Assembly: GCA_035508495.1 (NCBI GenBank)
Contig: DATJMX010000036.1
Span: forward strand, 1-64,000
DNA length: 64,000 bases
From: Candidatus Binataceae bacterium
GTDB taxonomy: Bacteria; Desulfobacterota; Binatia; Binatales; Binataceae
Direction of reading: 5' to 3'
This document shows positions 52,548 through 61,467 of this stretch, piece after piece (the stretch's first letter is position 1; every line of letters begins with the position of its first letter). The notes under the pieces are model-generated. The model had not been told where the DNA came from and made no database searches. It saw only the letters and a list, made by a program, of their open reading frames with translations. The position numbers were made by a program, and so were the translations under genes.

Positions 52548-53735
52548 CTATATTGTCGGACGGAAATAAAGTTCCATCCGCGAACGCCTGACGTAGTAAA
52601 TGACCCGCTGGACGAAGATGAACGCGACCACCAGCCCCACTGCGAACATGATATAGCCTGCAACCGAGTTGCCATCGGGCCAGATCGCGACCCAGACCGC
52701 CGTGCCAAGCATGTTCACGAACGAGATCGGCACGAAATACTTCCAGCACAGCGACATCAGCTGATCGATACGCACGCGCGGCAGGGTGCCGCGAATCCAC
52801 ATCGAAAGGAAAACCAGGAACAGCACCTTCACGTTGAACGTGATCAACTGCAGCACGTTCATCACGACCGCGTTGTTGGTCACGCGTGGAAATTGCCATC
52901 CGCCGAGGAACAGCGTCGTGATAATCGCGCCGATGATGAACAGGTTGCCCCACTCCGCCATGAAAAAGAACAGGTAGCGCATCCCGCTGTACTCAGTCGC
53001 AAATCCGGCGACGAGTTCCGATTCCGCCTCGGGCAGATCGAAGGGAGTGCGGTTGCCCTCGGCGAGTGCCGATACATAGAGGATGTTGGCGGCGACGAAG
53101 GTGAACGGATTCGCGAACAGGAACCAATGCTGCGGCGCCCAGCCCTGCGCCTTGATGATCGACTGCATCGAAAGCGTTCCGGTCATCAACACGACCGGAA
53201 AAATCGAAAGGCCGGCGGGAATTTCATAACTGACTATTTGCGCCGCGGAACGGATCCCACCGATCAGCGACCACTTGTCGTTCGACGCCCACCCGGCCAT
53301 CAGCACCCCGACGACGGTGATCGCCGTGACCGAGGTCATATAAAGGATGCCGACATTCATATCGGCCAGGATGAGCGCAGACGAAAACGGCATCACTGCC
53401 CAAGGCAGCACGAAGGCGAGTACGACTAGATACGGCGCCATCTTAAATAGATGAGGGTCGGAGTCGGCCGGAATAACGTCTTCCTTGCAGACGTGCTTTA
53501 CGCCGTCGGCGAGCCACTGCAGAAAGCCATTGGGCCCGACGCGATTCGGGCCGACGCGCGACTGGATTCGCGCCCATACGCGGCGCTCGACCCAACTGAC
53601 TATTCCCGCAAACGGAAACGCAACGCCGAGGAACACGACCGCGCTCAGCACGATGATCACGATCGCGCCGACGATCGTCGCAGGCATGCCGCCGAAGCTC
53701 TTCGACGAAACCAGACTATTAATCAGTTCCTGCAT
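52548..53735 (-). CDS. nuoH: NADH-quinone oxidoreductase subunit H
   Basis: A 395-residue, eight-helix subunit. ERRVWARIQSRVGPNRVGPNGFLQWLADGVK is the quinone-site loop, and ALAEGNRTPFDLPEAESELVAGFATEYSG is the conserved acidic loop. It joins the hydrophilic arm to the proton pumps. It is longer than E. coli NuoH (325 residues), with extra sequence near the N-terminus and after the acidic loop. It is seven bases from both neighbours in the operon. Confidence 0.96.
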   Translation of the reverse strand: MQELINSLVSSKSFGGMPATIVGAIVIIVLSAVVFLGVAFPFAGIVSWVERRVWARIQSRVGPNRVGPNGFLQWLADGVKHVCKEDVIPADSDPHLFKMAPYLVVLAFVLPWAVMPFSSALILADMNVGILYMTSVTAITVVGVLMAGWASNDKWSLIGGIRSAAQIVSYEIPAGLSIFPVVLMTGTLSMQSIIKAQGWAPQHWFLFANPFTFVAANILYVSALAEGNRTPFDLPEAESELVAGFATEYSGMRYLFFFMAEWGNLFIIGAIITTLFLGGWQFPRVTNNAVVMNVLQLITFNVKVLFLVFLSMWIRGTLPRVRIDQLMSLCWKYFVPISFVNMLGTAVWVAIWPDGNSVAGYIMFAVGLVVAFIFVQRVIYYVRRSRMELYFRPTI

Positions 53736-53742
53736 TCAACCC

Positions 53743-54861
53743 TTAGCGATCGATCTCCGGAGCGATGACATCGAGGCTCGCGATCAATGTCACGAGGTCG
53801 GCGATCATCAGCCCCTGACTGAGTTTCTGCGTAATACCCATTGCGGCGAACGATCCAGTGCGCACATGGACGCGCCACGGATAAGCAGTGCCGTCGCTGA
53901 CGGCGTACCATCCCATGTCGCCGCGGGCCGATTCAACGCGAATCTGGCATTCGCCCGCCGGCGGCTTGAAGTTGCGCGGCACCTTCGCGAGCACGGGGCC
54001 GGCCGGGATCTGCGCCAAGGCCTGGCGCAGGATTTTTACCGATTCCTTCATCTCGCGGATCCGCACCATGTAGCGATCCATCGCGTCGCCGAGCCTGCCC
54101 CACTCGCCCGACCCGACAGGCACGTCAAAATCGAAATCAGGATAGGCGGAGTAAGGAATGTCCTTGCGGATATCCCACTTCATGCCCGAGCCGCGCAGGT
54201 TGGGACCGACGAGGTTGTAGCTAATCGCTTCTTCGAGCGAGATGATTCCGATGTTCGCCAGCCGCTCGATATATATTTTGTTGAAGGAGAGGAGCGCGTT
54301 GTACTCCTCGAGAATCGGATCGAAATGATCGAGATATGCGAGCGCTTTCTCGCGCCATCCCGGCGGCAGATCCCACGCGACACCACCGATACGCATATAG
54401 TTAAATGTCAGCCGCGCGCCGCAGAGCTCCTCGATCAGGTCGTTGATCATCTCGCGCTCGCGGATCGCATGCGTGAACGGCGTCATCGCGCCGATATCCA
54501 TGCCCATCGTGCCGACGGACAAGAGATGTGACGCGAGGCGATTAAACTCGGCGGCGATCACGCGGCAATACTCACCGCGCTTGGGAACCTCGATATTCGC
54601 GAGCTTCTCGCTCGCCATGCCCCATCCCTGGTTCGTGAACATCGCGCAAACGTAATCGACGCGATCGGTATAGGGCATGAAGCCGTGATAGCCGACTTTC
54701 TCGGCGATCTTCTCAATCGAGCGATGCAGGTAGCCGACGTCGGGAATCGCCTCGCGCATTACTTCGCCGTCGGCGCGCACGATGAAGCGCAGCACGCCGT
54801 GGGTTGACGGATGCTGCGGGCCCATGTTGAGGGTCATTTCTTCGGTGCGAAAGGTACTCAT
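53743..54861 (-). CDS. nuoD: NADH-quinone oxidoreductase subunit D
   Basis: A 372-residue 49-kDa-type subunit. The N-terminus has [18 protein letters not shown], the quinone-binding loop His. [12 protein letters not shown] and the C-terminal [18 protein letters not shown] are typical. It holds the quinone chamber with NuoB. NuoC and NuoD are separate genes here, with an ATGA overlap, not the fused NuoCD of enterobacteria. nuoH follows directly where nuoEFG would lie in a 14-gene operon. Confidence 0.96.
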   Translation of the reverse strand: MSTFRTEEMTLNMGPQHPSTHGVLRFIVRADGEVMREAIPDVGYLHRSIEKIAEKVGYHGFMPYTDRVDYVCAMFTNQGWGMASEKLANIEVPKRGEYCRVIAAEFNRLASHLLSVGTMGMDIGAMTPFTHAIREREMINDLIEELCGARLTFNYMRIGGVAWDLPPGWREKALAYLDHFDPILEEYNALLSFNKIYIERLANIGIISLEEAISYNLVGPNLRGSGMKWDIRKDIPYSAYPDFDFDVPVGSGEWGRLGDAMDRYMVRIREMKESVKILRQALAQIPAGPVLAKVPRNFKPPAGECQIRVESARGDMGWYAVSDGTAYPWRVHVRTGSFAAMGITQKLSQGLMIADLVTLIASLDVIAPEIDR

Positions 54862-55367
54862 TTCTTTTTCGAGTCGAGCCGGATAATCGGGCTCTCGCGG
54901 ATAGTTGAAATGCCGTGATACTCGGTCGGCTCGACGAAATCCTTGCGCAGTGGATAGCCGATCCAGTCCTCGGGCATCAGGATACGCCGCAGATCGCTAT
55001 GACCTTCGAAGGTGACACCGAGCAAGTCGAAAATCTCGCGCTCCATCCAGTTGGCGGACTTCCAGACTTCTTCGAGCGTTGTGACCGACGGATTATCGCG
55101 CGGCAATTTGATTTTCATCACCGCGCCGTGGCGCCTCGAATATGAGAACAAATGGTAGACGACTTCAATACGATCCTTGTAATCGACGCCGCTCTCGTTG
55201 GAGAGGCAGTCCATTGCCAACTCGGGATCGTCGCGCATGAACGTGCCGACCTCGACGAGCGCAGACGGATCGATCACGATGAACGGGTCGGGCTTCTTCT
55301 CGGAAACTTCGAGAACTCGATCGCCGAACCGTTCTTTGACCCGCTCGTATATCTGGAGCGGTTCCAT
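54858..55367 (-). CDS. nuoC: NADH-quinone oxidoreductase subunit C
   Basis: A 169-residue 30-kDa-type subunit. It contains [21 protein letters not shown] and the family signature [39 protein letters not shown]. It is a structural subunit of the connecting arm. I chose the ATG at 55367; the longer open frame overlaps nuoB. It starts two bases after the nuoB stop and overlaps nuoD as ATGA. Confidence 0.95.
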   Translation of the reverse strand: MEPLQIYERVKERFGDRVLEVSEKKPDPFIVIDPSALVEVGTFMRDDPELAMDCLSNESGVDYKDRIEVVYHLFSYSRRHGAVMKIKLPRDNPSVTTLEEVWKSANWMEREIFDLLGVTFEGHSDLRRILMPEDWIGYPLRKDFVEPTEYHGISTIRESPIIRLDSKKK

Positions 55368-55369
55368 AC

Positions 55370-55870
55370 TCACGCCGCTGCGACTCCATTGCTCGAGCGC
55401 GCCAACCAACGCTCGGACATGATTTTTTCCTGGAGCTTGAGCAGTCCCTCGGTCAGCGCCTCGGGACGCGGCGGGCATCCGGGAACGTAAACATCAACCG
55501 GCAAGATCTTATCGACGCCGTCGCAAACCGAGTACGCGAGCTGGAACAGGCCGCCGCAGCTTGCGCATGAGCCCATCGCGATCACGTACTTGGGATCGGG
55601 CATCTGGTCGTAGAGGAGCCGCGTGCGCAGCGCCATCTTAAGCGTCAGCGTGCCGGCGACGATCATCAGATCGGACTGGCGAGCCGAAGCGCGCGGCGTG
55701 GCGCCGAAGCGCTCGATATCGGCGCGCGGGCCACCGGTATGCATCAGCTCGATCGCGCAGCAGGCGAGGCCGAACAGCATGTACCAGATGCTCGACTTGC
55801 GCATCCAGTTGAGCAGCTCATCGGTCTTGGTCGTTAAAACGTAATCGGGCAGCGTGTTCAAAAGCGGCAT
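55370..55870 (-). CDS. nuoB: NADH-quinone oxidoreductase subunit B
   Basis: A 166-residue PSST subunit that carries cluster N2. The Cys ligands are in [20 protein letters not shown] and [11 protein letters not shown]. It transfers electrons to quinone together with NuoD. It lies nine bases after nuoA. The C-terminal tail SSNGVAAA is short and unremarkable. Confidence 0.96.
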   Translation of the reverse strand: MPLLNTLPDYVLTTKTDELLNWMRKSSIWYMLFGLACCAIELMHTGGPRADIERFGATPRASARQSDLMIVAGTLTLKMALRTRLLYDQMPDPKYVIAMGSCASCGGLFQLAYSVCDGVDKILPVDVYVPGCPPRPEALTEGLLKLQEKIMSERWLARSSNGVAAA

Positions 55871-55879
55871 ACGAAAACC

Positions 55880-56275
55880 TCAAACCCCCGACTCCGGAAC
55901 CTTCTTGATCCACTCGAGATCATGCTTCACCCAGACGTACACCAGCCCGACGAAGAGAATCATCAGAAAGACGAAGATCTCGCTGAGCGCGTAGAGGCGG
56001 CGCCCGCTGCGCACCCAATCGAGATACACGGCCGCGATCGGATAAACGAAGGCGACCTCGACCTCGAACACGACGAAGATAAGCGCGATCAGATAGAAGC
56101 GGACGTTGAAATTAATCCACGCGCGGCCGGTCGGCGGCTCACCGCATTCGTACGGGATAAGCTTGCGCTCGTGCGGATTGGAGGGCGCGAGCAGCTTTTG
56201 CAGGCCGAACATCAGCGCCACGAACCCGATACCGATGATCGTGAGAGCCAGTGCCACGCCGAAGTTTACGTACAT
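55880..56275 (-). CDS. nuoA: NADH-quinone oxidoreductase subunit A
   Basis: A 131-residue, three-helix subunit. ERKLIPYECGEPPTGRAWINFNVRFYLIALIFVVFEVEVAFVYP is the family core, with the conserved Cys-Gly-Glu loop and acidic helix. It is the first gene of the operon. The ribosome-binding site is weak. A possible TTGACC-17-TAATGA promoter lies at 56293-56321. Confidence 0.95.
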   Translation of the reverse strand: MYVNFGVALALTIIGIGFVALMFGLQKLLAPSNPHERKLIPYECGEPPTGRAWINFNVRFYLIALIFVVFEVEVAFVYPIAAVYLDWVRSGRRLYALSEIFVFLMILFVGLVYVWVKHDLEWIKKVPESGV

Positions 56276-56292
56276 TTTGGATTACCGAGTCC

Positions 56293-56321
56293 TCATTAGT
56301 TGGACTGGAATAAAAGGTCAA
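56293..56321 (-). promoter_or_regulatory. Candidate nuo operon promoter
   Basis: On the minus strand TTGACC (56316-56321) is followed after 17 bases by TAATGA (56293-56298), about 18 bases before the nuoA ATG. The -35 match is good and the -10 match is weak. Confidence 0.3.
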
Positions 56322-56334
56322 GAAGAGTGACTTG

Positions 56335-56353
56335 AGCGTGAACGAATCACGCT
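56335..56353. terminator. Hairpin upstream of the nuo operon
   Basis: AGCGTGA-ACGAA-TCACGCT is a perfect 7-pair stem. It lies between the zf-TFIIB-like gene and the nuo promoter, so it may end the transcript of the small zinc-protein genes. The downstream minus-strand sequence is pyrimidine-rich but has no clean U run. Confidence 0.4.
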
Positions 56354-56399
56354 TTAACAATTCTAATCCAAGCCCGCTAACTTTCTTACTGACATCATA

Positions 56400-56657
56400 T
56401 CACTTTCGGGCCGCGAGCAAGCGCTCCAGGGTCTTCTTGCCAACCCACGCCCCATGATCGTTGGGGCACTTGAGCATGTCGACTCCGCCCTCGGTTTCCG
56501 CTCCCAACGAGGCCTTGCAGTACGGACACAGCATCGCGTTGAGCCGCTCGCGCATCCTCTCCAGCAATTCCGCATCGCGCTTGCGCGCCCATTGATCCTC
56601 ACGCGCCGCTTCGACGTCTTTGAACTTCTCCCCCATCCGATCTTTTTGATCGCTCAC
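56400..56657 (-). CDS. Small zf-TFIIB-like zinc-ribbon protein
   Basis: An 85-residue protein. The charged helical N-terminus (EAAREDQWARKRDAELLERMRERLN) is followed by a ribbon with CPYC and CPNDHG, giving three Cys and a His, close to the zf-TFIIB family (PF13453). A role in nucleic-acid or protein binding is typical but unproven. The start is a GTG with GGAGGGG just before it. It is 23 bases after the FmdB-like gene and on the same strand as nuo, with a hairpin between. Confidence 0.7.
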   Translation of the reverse strand: MSDQKDRMGEKFKDVEAAREDQWARKRDAELLERMRERLNAMLCPYCKASLGAETEGGVDMLKCPNDHGAWVGKKTLERLLAARK

Positions 56658-56680
56658 GCTCAGCCCCTCCTCAAGTGACT

Positions 56681-57016
56681 CTATGTCATGTCCTTGATCA
56701 GCTTGCCGCTGCGCGCCTTCTCGACCGTCGATTCGAACTTGTCGCCAAGGTCGACGCCCATCTGCCTCGCGCGCTTCTTCGCCCACATCCCGACGTTGCG
56801 CGAATCCTTGTAGAACGATTCATCGCGCGGCGTCGACGTGTCGAAGTTCGAAAGACGCGAACTTTCGCTCTCGACCACTGCGAACGACGACATCACGCGT
56901 CTGAGGCGCGCGCCTCCGCACGCGGGACATACCCGCCGCTCGCGACGCCTGGTATTCAGGACGACATGCGAGCTGATTCGCTCGCACCCGGCACATTCAT
57001 ACTCGAAGATGGGCAT
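56681..57016 (-). CDS. FmdB-like zinc-ribbon protein
   Basis: A 111-residue protein. The first 45 residues are a FmdB/CxxC_CxxC_SSSS ribbon: MPIFEYECAGCERISSHVVL, then VCPACGG, then VMSSFAV. The rest is charged and helical. The family is widespread, sometimes linked to amide metabolism genes, but has no fixed function. The ATG at 57016 begins the ribbon exactly; the longer frame upstream is not conserved. It is probably co-transcribed with the zf-TFIIB-like gene. Confidence 0.78.
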   Translation of the reverse strand: MPIFEYECAGCERISSHVVLNTRRRERRVCPACGGARLRRVMSSFAVVESESSRLSNFDTSTPRDESFYKDSRNVGMWAKKRARQMGVDLGDKFESTVEKARSGKLIKDMT

Positions 57017-57126
57017 CCGACCACGACCATATCGTGCCCCGGAAAAGCCCGCAATTACGGTTCGCCGAACATCATGAAGATGTGAACTGAACTTAAAGGT
57101 TACGGATTCTATCCGCTCGCGAGCGA

Positions 57127-57372
57127 TCAGGATTTCGGCGGCGCGCCGCGCCACGACTCGCGCAGATCGAGGATCGGCTGCGCAAGCGGACTGCCGACGA
57201 AGAGCAAAAGACCAACCGCGCCCACCACGACGCCGCATCCGATCCACCATAGCGAATGATCGCGGAGTCCAAGCACCAGCATGATCAGTCCCCAAAGCGG
57301 CATGATGAGCGACACGCCAAGGCGCATCAGCGCGCTCATCGCATTTTCAGCACGTTCCTGCGGCGTCGGCAT
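57127..57372 (-). CDS. Small two-helix membrane protein
   Basis: An 81-residue protein with two hydrophobic segments, LIMPLWGLIMLVLGL and WWIGCGVVVGAVGLLLFVG, separated by a short loop (RDHSL), and a polar C-terminus. I recognise no family. The hydrophobic pattern and the correct frame length support it as real, but the ribosome-binding site is poor. It is divergent from the tandem HCCA-isomerase-fold gene. Confidence 0.5.
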   Translation of the reverse strand: MPTPQERAENAMSALMRLGVSLIMPLWGLIMLVLGLRDHSLWWIGCGVVVGAVGLLLFVGSPLAQPILDLRESWRGAPPKS

Positions 57373-57465
57373 CGCTATTCATTTAGCGGCTCGCGGCGGA
57401 GCTTTCAAACGCCGAGGCAGGCGCCAGAGAATCGAGATGTGCTAGCCTCCGAGCCGGTGAACGCC

Positions 57466-58791
57466 ATGAATGAAGCATCGACGCGATTTGACCCACTTTT
57501 GTCCACCGCTCCGCTGATCGTCTATATCGATTTCAAAAGTCCCTACGCCTATCTCGCGAAAGATCCGACCCTGGCGCTCGGCGACGAACTCGGTATCGAA
57601 ATCGACTGGCGTCCGTTCACGCTCGATATCCCGAGCTACCTGGGCTCGGCGAAACTCGACAAACAAGGGCGCGTCGCGGAGAGCCAGCGCACCGATACGC
57701 AATGGAAGATGGTGAAGGGCGCTTACTCTGACGTTCGCCGCTACGGCTCGCTGCGCCAGGCGGTCGTGCGCGGCACGATCAAGATCTGGGATTCGTCGCT
57801 CGCTGGAATCGCGATGCTGTTCGCTAAGCAGCAGGGAATCACCGTACTGCGGAGTTACATGGGCATCACGTACGAACGCTTCTGGAAACGCGAGCTCGAC
57901 ATCGAGGACATCGCGGTGCTCGAGGGCGTGCTCGCCGAGGCCGGCGCGAGCATCGCAGGTTTTCGCGAGTACGCGTCGGGCCCGGGTCGCCAGCTGCATG
58001 ACGAGATTCAGCGCAAGGCGTTCGACGCGGGAATCTTTGGCGTCCCGACTTACCTCGTCGACAATGAGATGTACTTCGGCCGCGAGCATCTGCCGCGCAT
58101 CAGGTGGATACTCACCGGCCGTCGCGGCGCGCCGCCGGATATTGCGTATGAGGGTGGCGCGCCGATGCCGCGAGCCACGGCGATCAACACCGCGCTCACA
58201 TTTGCATTCGATTTTGCGAGCCCTCGTTCATATCTCGCCATGAAGCCAACCTGCGCGCTGGCCGACCAACTCGGCATCGAAGTCGATTGGCAGCCGCTCG
58301 TAACCGAAGCGCCGAAAAAGCCCAAGCCCGCGACCAGCGCCGACAATCGCGGCCTGCGCCATCGCGCGATTCGCGCGCAATACATGGAGCGCGACCTCGC
58401 GCGGTACATGGCCGATCGCGGCATCACGCTGAGGAATCCCAGCAAGCACGCAAACTCGACCGCGGCGGCGATCGCGCTCTTGTGGCTGAATCGCGAGGCA
58501 AAACACCTCGCGAGAAAGTTCACCGAGTTGACGTTCGAGCGTTACTGGCGAGGCGAACTCGACATAGAAAACGAGTCGGCCATCGGCCGCTCGCTCGAAG
58601 AGATCGGCGCGCCGACAGACGACTACGAGACATTCCTCAGATCCGAAGGCCGTGCCGCGCTCGATGAAACGCGCGCAAGACTGAACGACGCCGGCCTGAT
58701 CGACGTGCCGACCTACCTGGTACGGGACGAAGCATTCTTCGGTCGCGAGCACTTGCCGCTGATTCGCAACAGATTGCTGACTAGCGGCTAG
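57466..58791 (+). CDS. Tandem-duplicated DsbA/HCCA-isomerase-fold protein
   Basis: A 441-residue protein made of two thioredoxin-fold domains of the 2-hydroxychromene-2-carboxylate isomerase (DSBA-like) family. Domain 1 covers about 15-215: IVYIDFKSPYAYLAKDPTLAL, then FGVPTYLVDNEMYFGREHLPRI. Domain 2 covers about 235-440: FAFDFASPRSYLAMKPTCALA, then IDVPTYLVRDEAFFGREHLPLI. Both lack CxxC and keep the Ser of the isomerase site. The family usually has one domain and is a homodimer that uses glutathione, so this looks like a fused dimer. It overlaps the convergent ArnT-like gene by 11 bases. A GTG at 57457 is an alternative start. Confidence 0.85.
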   Translation: MNEASTRFDPLLSTAPLIVYIDFKSPYAYLAKDPTLALGDELGIEIDWRPFTLDIPSYLGSAKLDKQGRVAESQRTDTQWKMVKGAYSDVRRYGSLRQAVVRGTIKIWDSSLAGIAMLFAKQQGITVLRSYMGITYERFWKRELDIEDIAVLEGVLAEAGASIAGFREYASGPGRQLHDEIQRKAFDAGIFGVPTYLVDNEMYFGREHLPRIRWILTGRRGAPPDIAYEGGAPMPRATAINTALTFAFDFASPRSYLAMKPTCALADQLGIEVDWQPLVTEAPKKPKPATSADNRGLRHRAIRAQYMERDLARYMADRGITLRNPSKHANSTAAAIALLWLNREAKHLARKFTELTFERYWRGELDIENESAIGRSLEEIGAPTDDYETFLRSEGRAALDETRARLNDAGLIDVPTYLVRDEAFFGREHLPLIRNRLLTSG

Positions 58792-60481
58792 GCGCGATCT
58801 CGTAGAGTGCTGGAGGCCCCGGGCCGCCGATTAGCTTCGATTGGAGGACCGGTTTCAGACGCGCGCGAAGGTCGGTGGGTAGAACTTCGTACTCCTTTTC
58901 GTAGGCGAAAAGGTATGCGGGCGTCGATACTGGGCCGCTGGCGCATCCGCTCCTTTTCAGATCGGGTACCGCTTCGCCGTAGTAGAATGATAACTCGTAG
59001 TTGATGCCGTCCACGATGCAGAGTCTGCCGTCGCCGACCTTGGCGCGGATCTGCGGTGCGAAGTCGTAGACGCTACGGCGAACGGCGAGATCGGGGCGCA
59101 CCACGGCGGTGAATAGAAGACTGGCGCAGAGGCTTAGCACTCCGAGTGATATGCCCGCGATCGTTGCCTGCCCGCGGCGCGCCGCAATCAACACCACGAT
59201 CGAGCAAGCCGCGATCATCATGGCGAATGCGGTCGATTTGAAACCCGTGCGCCCGAGCAGAACTCCCAGCAGCTCCGCGTCGCTCGAGTTGAGGTTCAGC
59301 TTTGGCGCAAGATTTCCAGCTTTCGCGACGATCGCCAGCGCGACCCCGGCGAGCATCGCAACTGCGATGATCATCGTCGCGATACTGCGCAGCCTTGCGC
59401 CGATACCTTGCTCACTCGCGGTTGCGCCGAACGCCGACGCGCTCAGGATCGCGATTCCCGGCAGCGCCGGCAGGATGTAGTCGTCGCGTTTCGCGCTTGC
59501 GATCGAGAAAAAGATAATCGTCGCCAGCGCGAGGCTCGCCTGGTAAAGAATCGGTCCGCGTTTGCTCTCCTCGATCTCGCCGCGCGCGAGCATCGCAATC
59601 GCCGCCGGCACCAGCAGCACCAGCGGCATCGCGCCGCCGGTCAACCGCGCGAGGATGAACCATGGCGGCCGCCCGCCCTCGCCGGTTCCGCCCGCCGCGA
59701 CCGGCAGAAAGTGGCCGAAGTTCTCGGTCATGAACGTATGCCGGAAACGGGGGTCGCCGAACGCGAACCAGATCGCGTACCAGGCAATCGACAACGCAAT
59801 CACCGGTATCGCGACGCTCCAGACCCAGCGCTCGGCAAGCATCTCAAGCGGATTGCGGCGCTCCAGCAGGAGGTAAATCGCGACTGCAATCGCGGGCAGT
59901 ACGATCGCCACCGGCCCTTTGGTCAACACACCCAGGAACATCATCGCGAGCGCCCAGACGATGGCGCGTCGGCGATCTCGTTCCCCGGCAACACCGCTAA
60001 CAATCGGATATAGCGCGACGAGCGTAGCAACGACGAACATCGTCAGCGTCATGTCCGTCAGTGCAAGCGGCGCGCGAGCCGCGAAGCCATAAGTGCCGAG
60101 CAGGAAGACAAAAGCGAGCCATCCTTCGATCGGACCGACATTGACGCTCGTCCAAACGAGCACGATCACACTAAGCGCGACCGCCGAGGCCACCGCGACC
60201 GCACGTGACCGGACTTCATTGACGCCGCCGCCGGTCAGGTCCGTCAATCCGGCGCCAAGCCAGTAGAAGAGAAGCGGCTTCTGCGTCAGGAAGCCGTAGT
60301 AGTCACGCGGCGCGAGCAGATGCCCGCGCGCGACGCTCTGCATCCATTCGGCGGATTGCGGCTCGGCGTCTTTCTGGAACGGCGCCGAGATTCCTTGCGC
60401 GAGCACCAGCGTCGCGAAGATCGCGGCGCTCACAATCGCGAGCGCACGCGGCCGCGCGCTCCGCGATGAAGCCGCGCTCAC
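58781..60481 (-). CDS. ArnT/PMT-family lipid-linked glycosyltransferase
   Basis: A 566-residue GT-C membrane protein with about 11-12 helices. Typical ArnT/PMT segments are FQKDAEPQSAEWMQSVARGHLL (the catalytic first loop), QKPLLFYWLGAGLTDLTG, LTKGPVAIVLPAIAVAIYLL, MTENFGHFLP and SAKRDDYILPALPG. Such enzymes move sugars from polyprenyl phosphate to lipid A, proteins or other envelope targets. The acceptor is unknown here; no arn or lipid A genes are near. The start GTG overlaps the stop of the asparaginase-like gene (GTGA), so it is the last gene of a three-gene coupled operon. Confidence 0.87.
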   Translation of the reverse strand: MSAASSRSARPRALAIVSAAIFATLVLAQGISAPFQKDAEPQSAEWMQSVARGHLLAPRDYYGFLTQKPLLFYWLGAGLTDLTGGGVNEVRSRAVAVASAVALSVIVLVWTSVNVGPIEGWLAFVFLLGTYGFAARAPLALTDMTLTMFVVATLVALYPIVSGVAGERDRRRAIVWALAMMFLGVLTKGPVAIVLPAIAVAIYLLLERRNPLEMLAERWVWSVAIPVIALSIAWYAIWFAFGDPRFRHTFMTENFGHFLPVAAGGTGEGGRPPWFILARLTGGAMPLVLLVPAAIAMLARGEIEESKRGPILYQASLALATIIFFSIASAKRDDYILPALPGIAILSASAFGATASEQGIGARLRSIATMIIAVAMLAGVALAIVAKAGNLAPKLNLNSSDAELLGVLLGRTGFKSTAFAMMIAACSIVVLIAARRGQATIAGISLGVLSLCASLLFTAVVRPDLAVRRSVYDFAPQIRAKVGDGRLCIVDGINYELSFYYGEAVPDLKRSGCASGPVSTPAYLFAYEKEYEVLPTDLRARLKPVLQSKLIGGPGPPALYEIAPSR

Positions 60482-61467
60482 TGCCGCCGCCGGCTATGAA
60501 TCGGATCGAGCCAGAGATGTTGCAAACCGTGCTCGGGATCGAACGTGCCGACCTGCATCGACGCCGCGTTATGCGCATAGCCTATTCGCCCGCGCGCATC
60601 GACGAGGATCAGGCCGGCCTCGGCGCCCGTTGAATCGATGAGCTCCTGGATCGCATCGCGCGCGACCCGCTGCGGCGTCGACTCGGCCATCGCCATCACA
60701 GCTTCGCGGCACAGCGCCGTCACGATGATGGCCTCGCCCTGCCCGGTCGCCGACGCGCCGCCGAAGGCGTGCGCGAAGACGCCGGCGCCGACGATCGCCG
60801 AGTCGCCCACACGTCCGAATAATTTGCCGGGCACGCCGCCCGTTGAAGTTGCCGCCGCGATCGCGCCGCGCACGTCGAGTGCCACCGCGCCGACCGTGCC
60901 ATGTCCGTCGGCGGTTTCCTCCTCGATTTGGAGCCGCTGCGCCTCGCGGATTCGCCAACGTTCGCGGGCGCGTTCGGTGATCATCTCGGCCGGCTTGGCC
61001 AGCGCGATCCCGGCGCGGCGCGCGAATCGTTCCGCCCCCGCACCGACCATCAGGATATGAGGAGTGCGCTCCATCACCGCGCGCGCGAGCATCACGGGAT
61101 TGCGCACGCGCGATACCGCCGCGACCGCCCCGGCCGAGACCCGATACTCGGGACCGTGCACATGACTGCGCAGCGCCGCGATCGGCTCGCTGACCGGCTC
61201 GGCCAGCATCACCGACGCATCCATCTCGACCTGCCCCTCGGAGTTGAGTAGCGAGCCATAGCCCGCGTTGAACATCGGATGATCTTCGAGCGCGGTCACC
61301 GTCACCTCGACCGCGTCGAGCGCGCTGCCGCCAGCGCGCAAGATTTCCGCGCCGCGCTTGAGCGCCGCGAGCATCGCGCGCCGCCGCTCGGGGCGTTCGG
61401 AAGCCAAACCGATTGCTCCCGCGCCGCCGTGCGCCGCGAGCGCGATTTTTAACCGTTGATGTGCCAT
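60478..61467 (-). CDS. iaaA: Isoaspartyl peptidase/L-asparaginase (Ntn-hydrolase)
   Basis: A 329-residue plant-type asparaginase. AAHGGAGAIGLASERPERR and ALEDHPMFNAGYGSLLN are family marks. The autocleavage nucleophile is the Thr in DGHGTVGAVALD, followed by TSTGGVPGKLFGRVGDSAIVGAGVFA, the substrate and Thr loop. The precursor cleaves itself into alpha and beta chains. It hydrolyses isoaspartyl dipeptides and asparagine. It overlaps its upstream neighbour as ATGA and its downstream neighbour as GTGA. Confidence 0.92.
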   Translation of the reverse strand: MAHQRLKIALAAHGGAGAIGLASERPERRRAMLAALKRGAEILRAGGSALDAVEVTVTALEDHPMFNAGYGSLLNSEGQVEMDASVMLAEPVSEPIAALRSHVHGPEYRVSAGAVAAVSRVRNPVMLARAVMERTPHILMVGAGAERFARRAGIALAKPAEMITERARERWRIREAQRLQIEEETADGHGTVGAVALDVRGAIAAATSTGGVPGKLFGRVGDSAIVGAGVFAHAFGGASATGQGEAIIVTALCREAVMAMAESTPQRVARDAIQELIDSTGAEAGLILVDARGRIGYAHNAASMQVGTFDPEHGLQHLWLDPIHSRRRQ

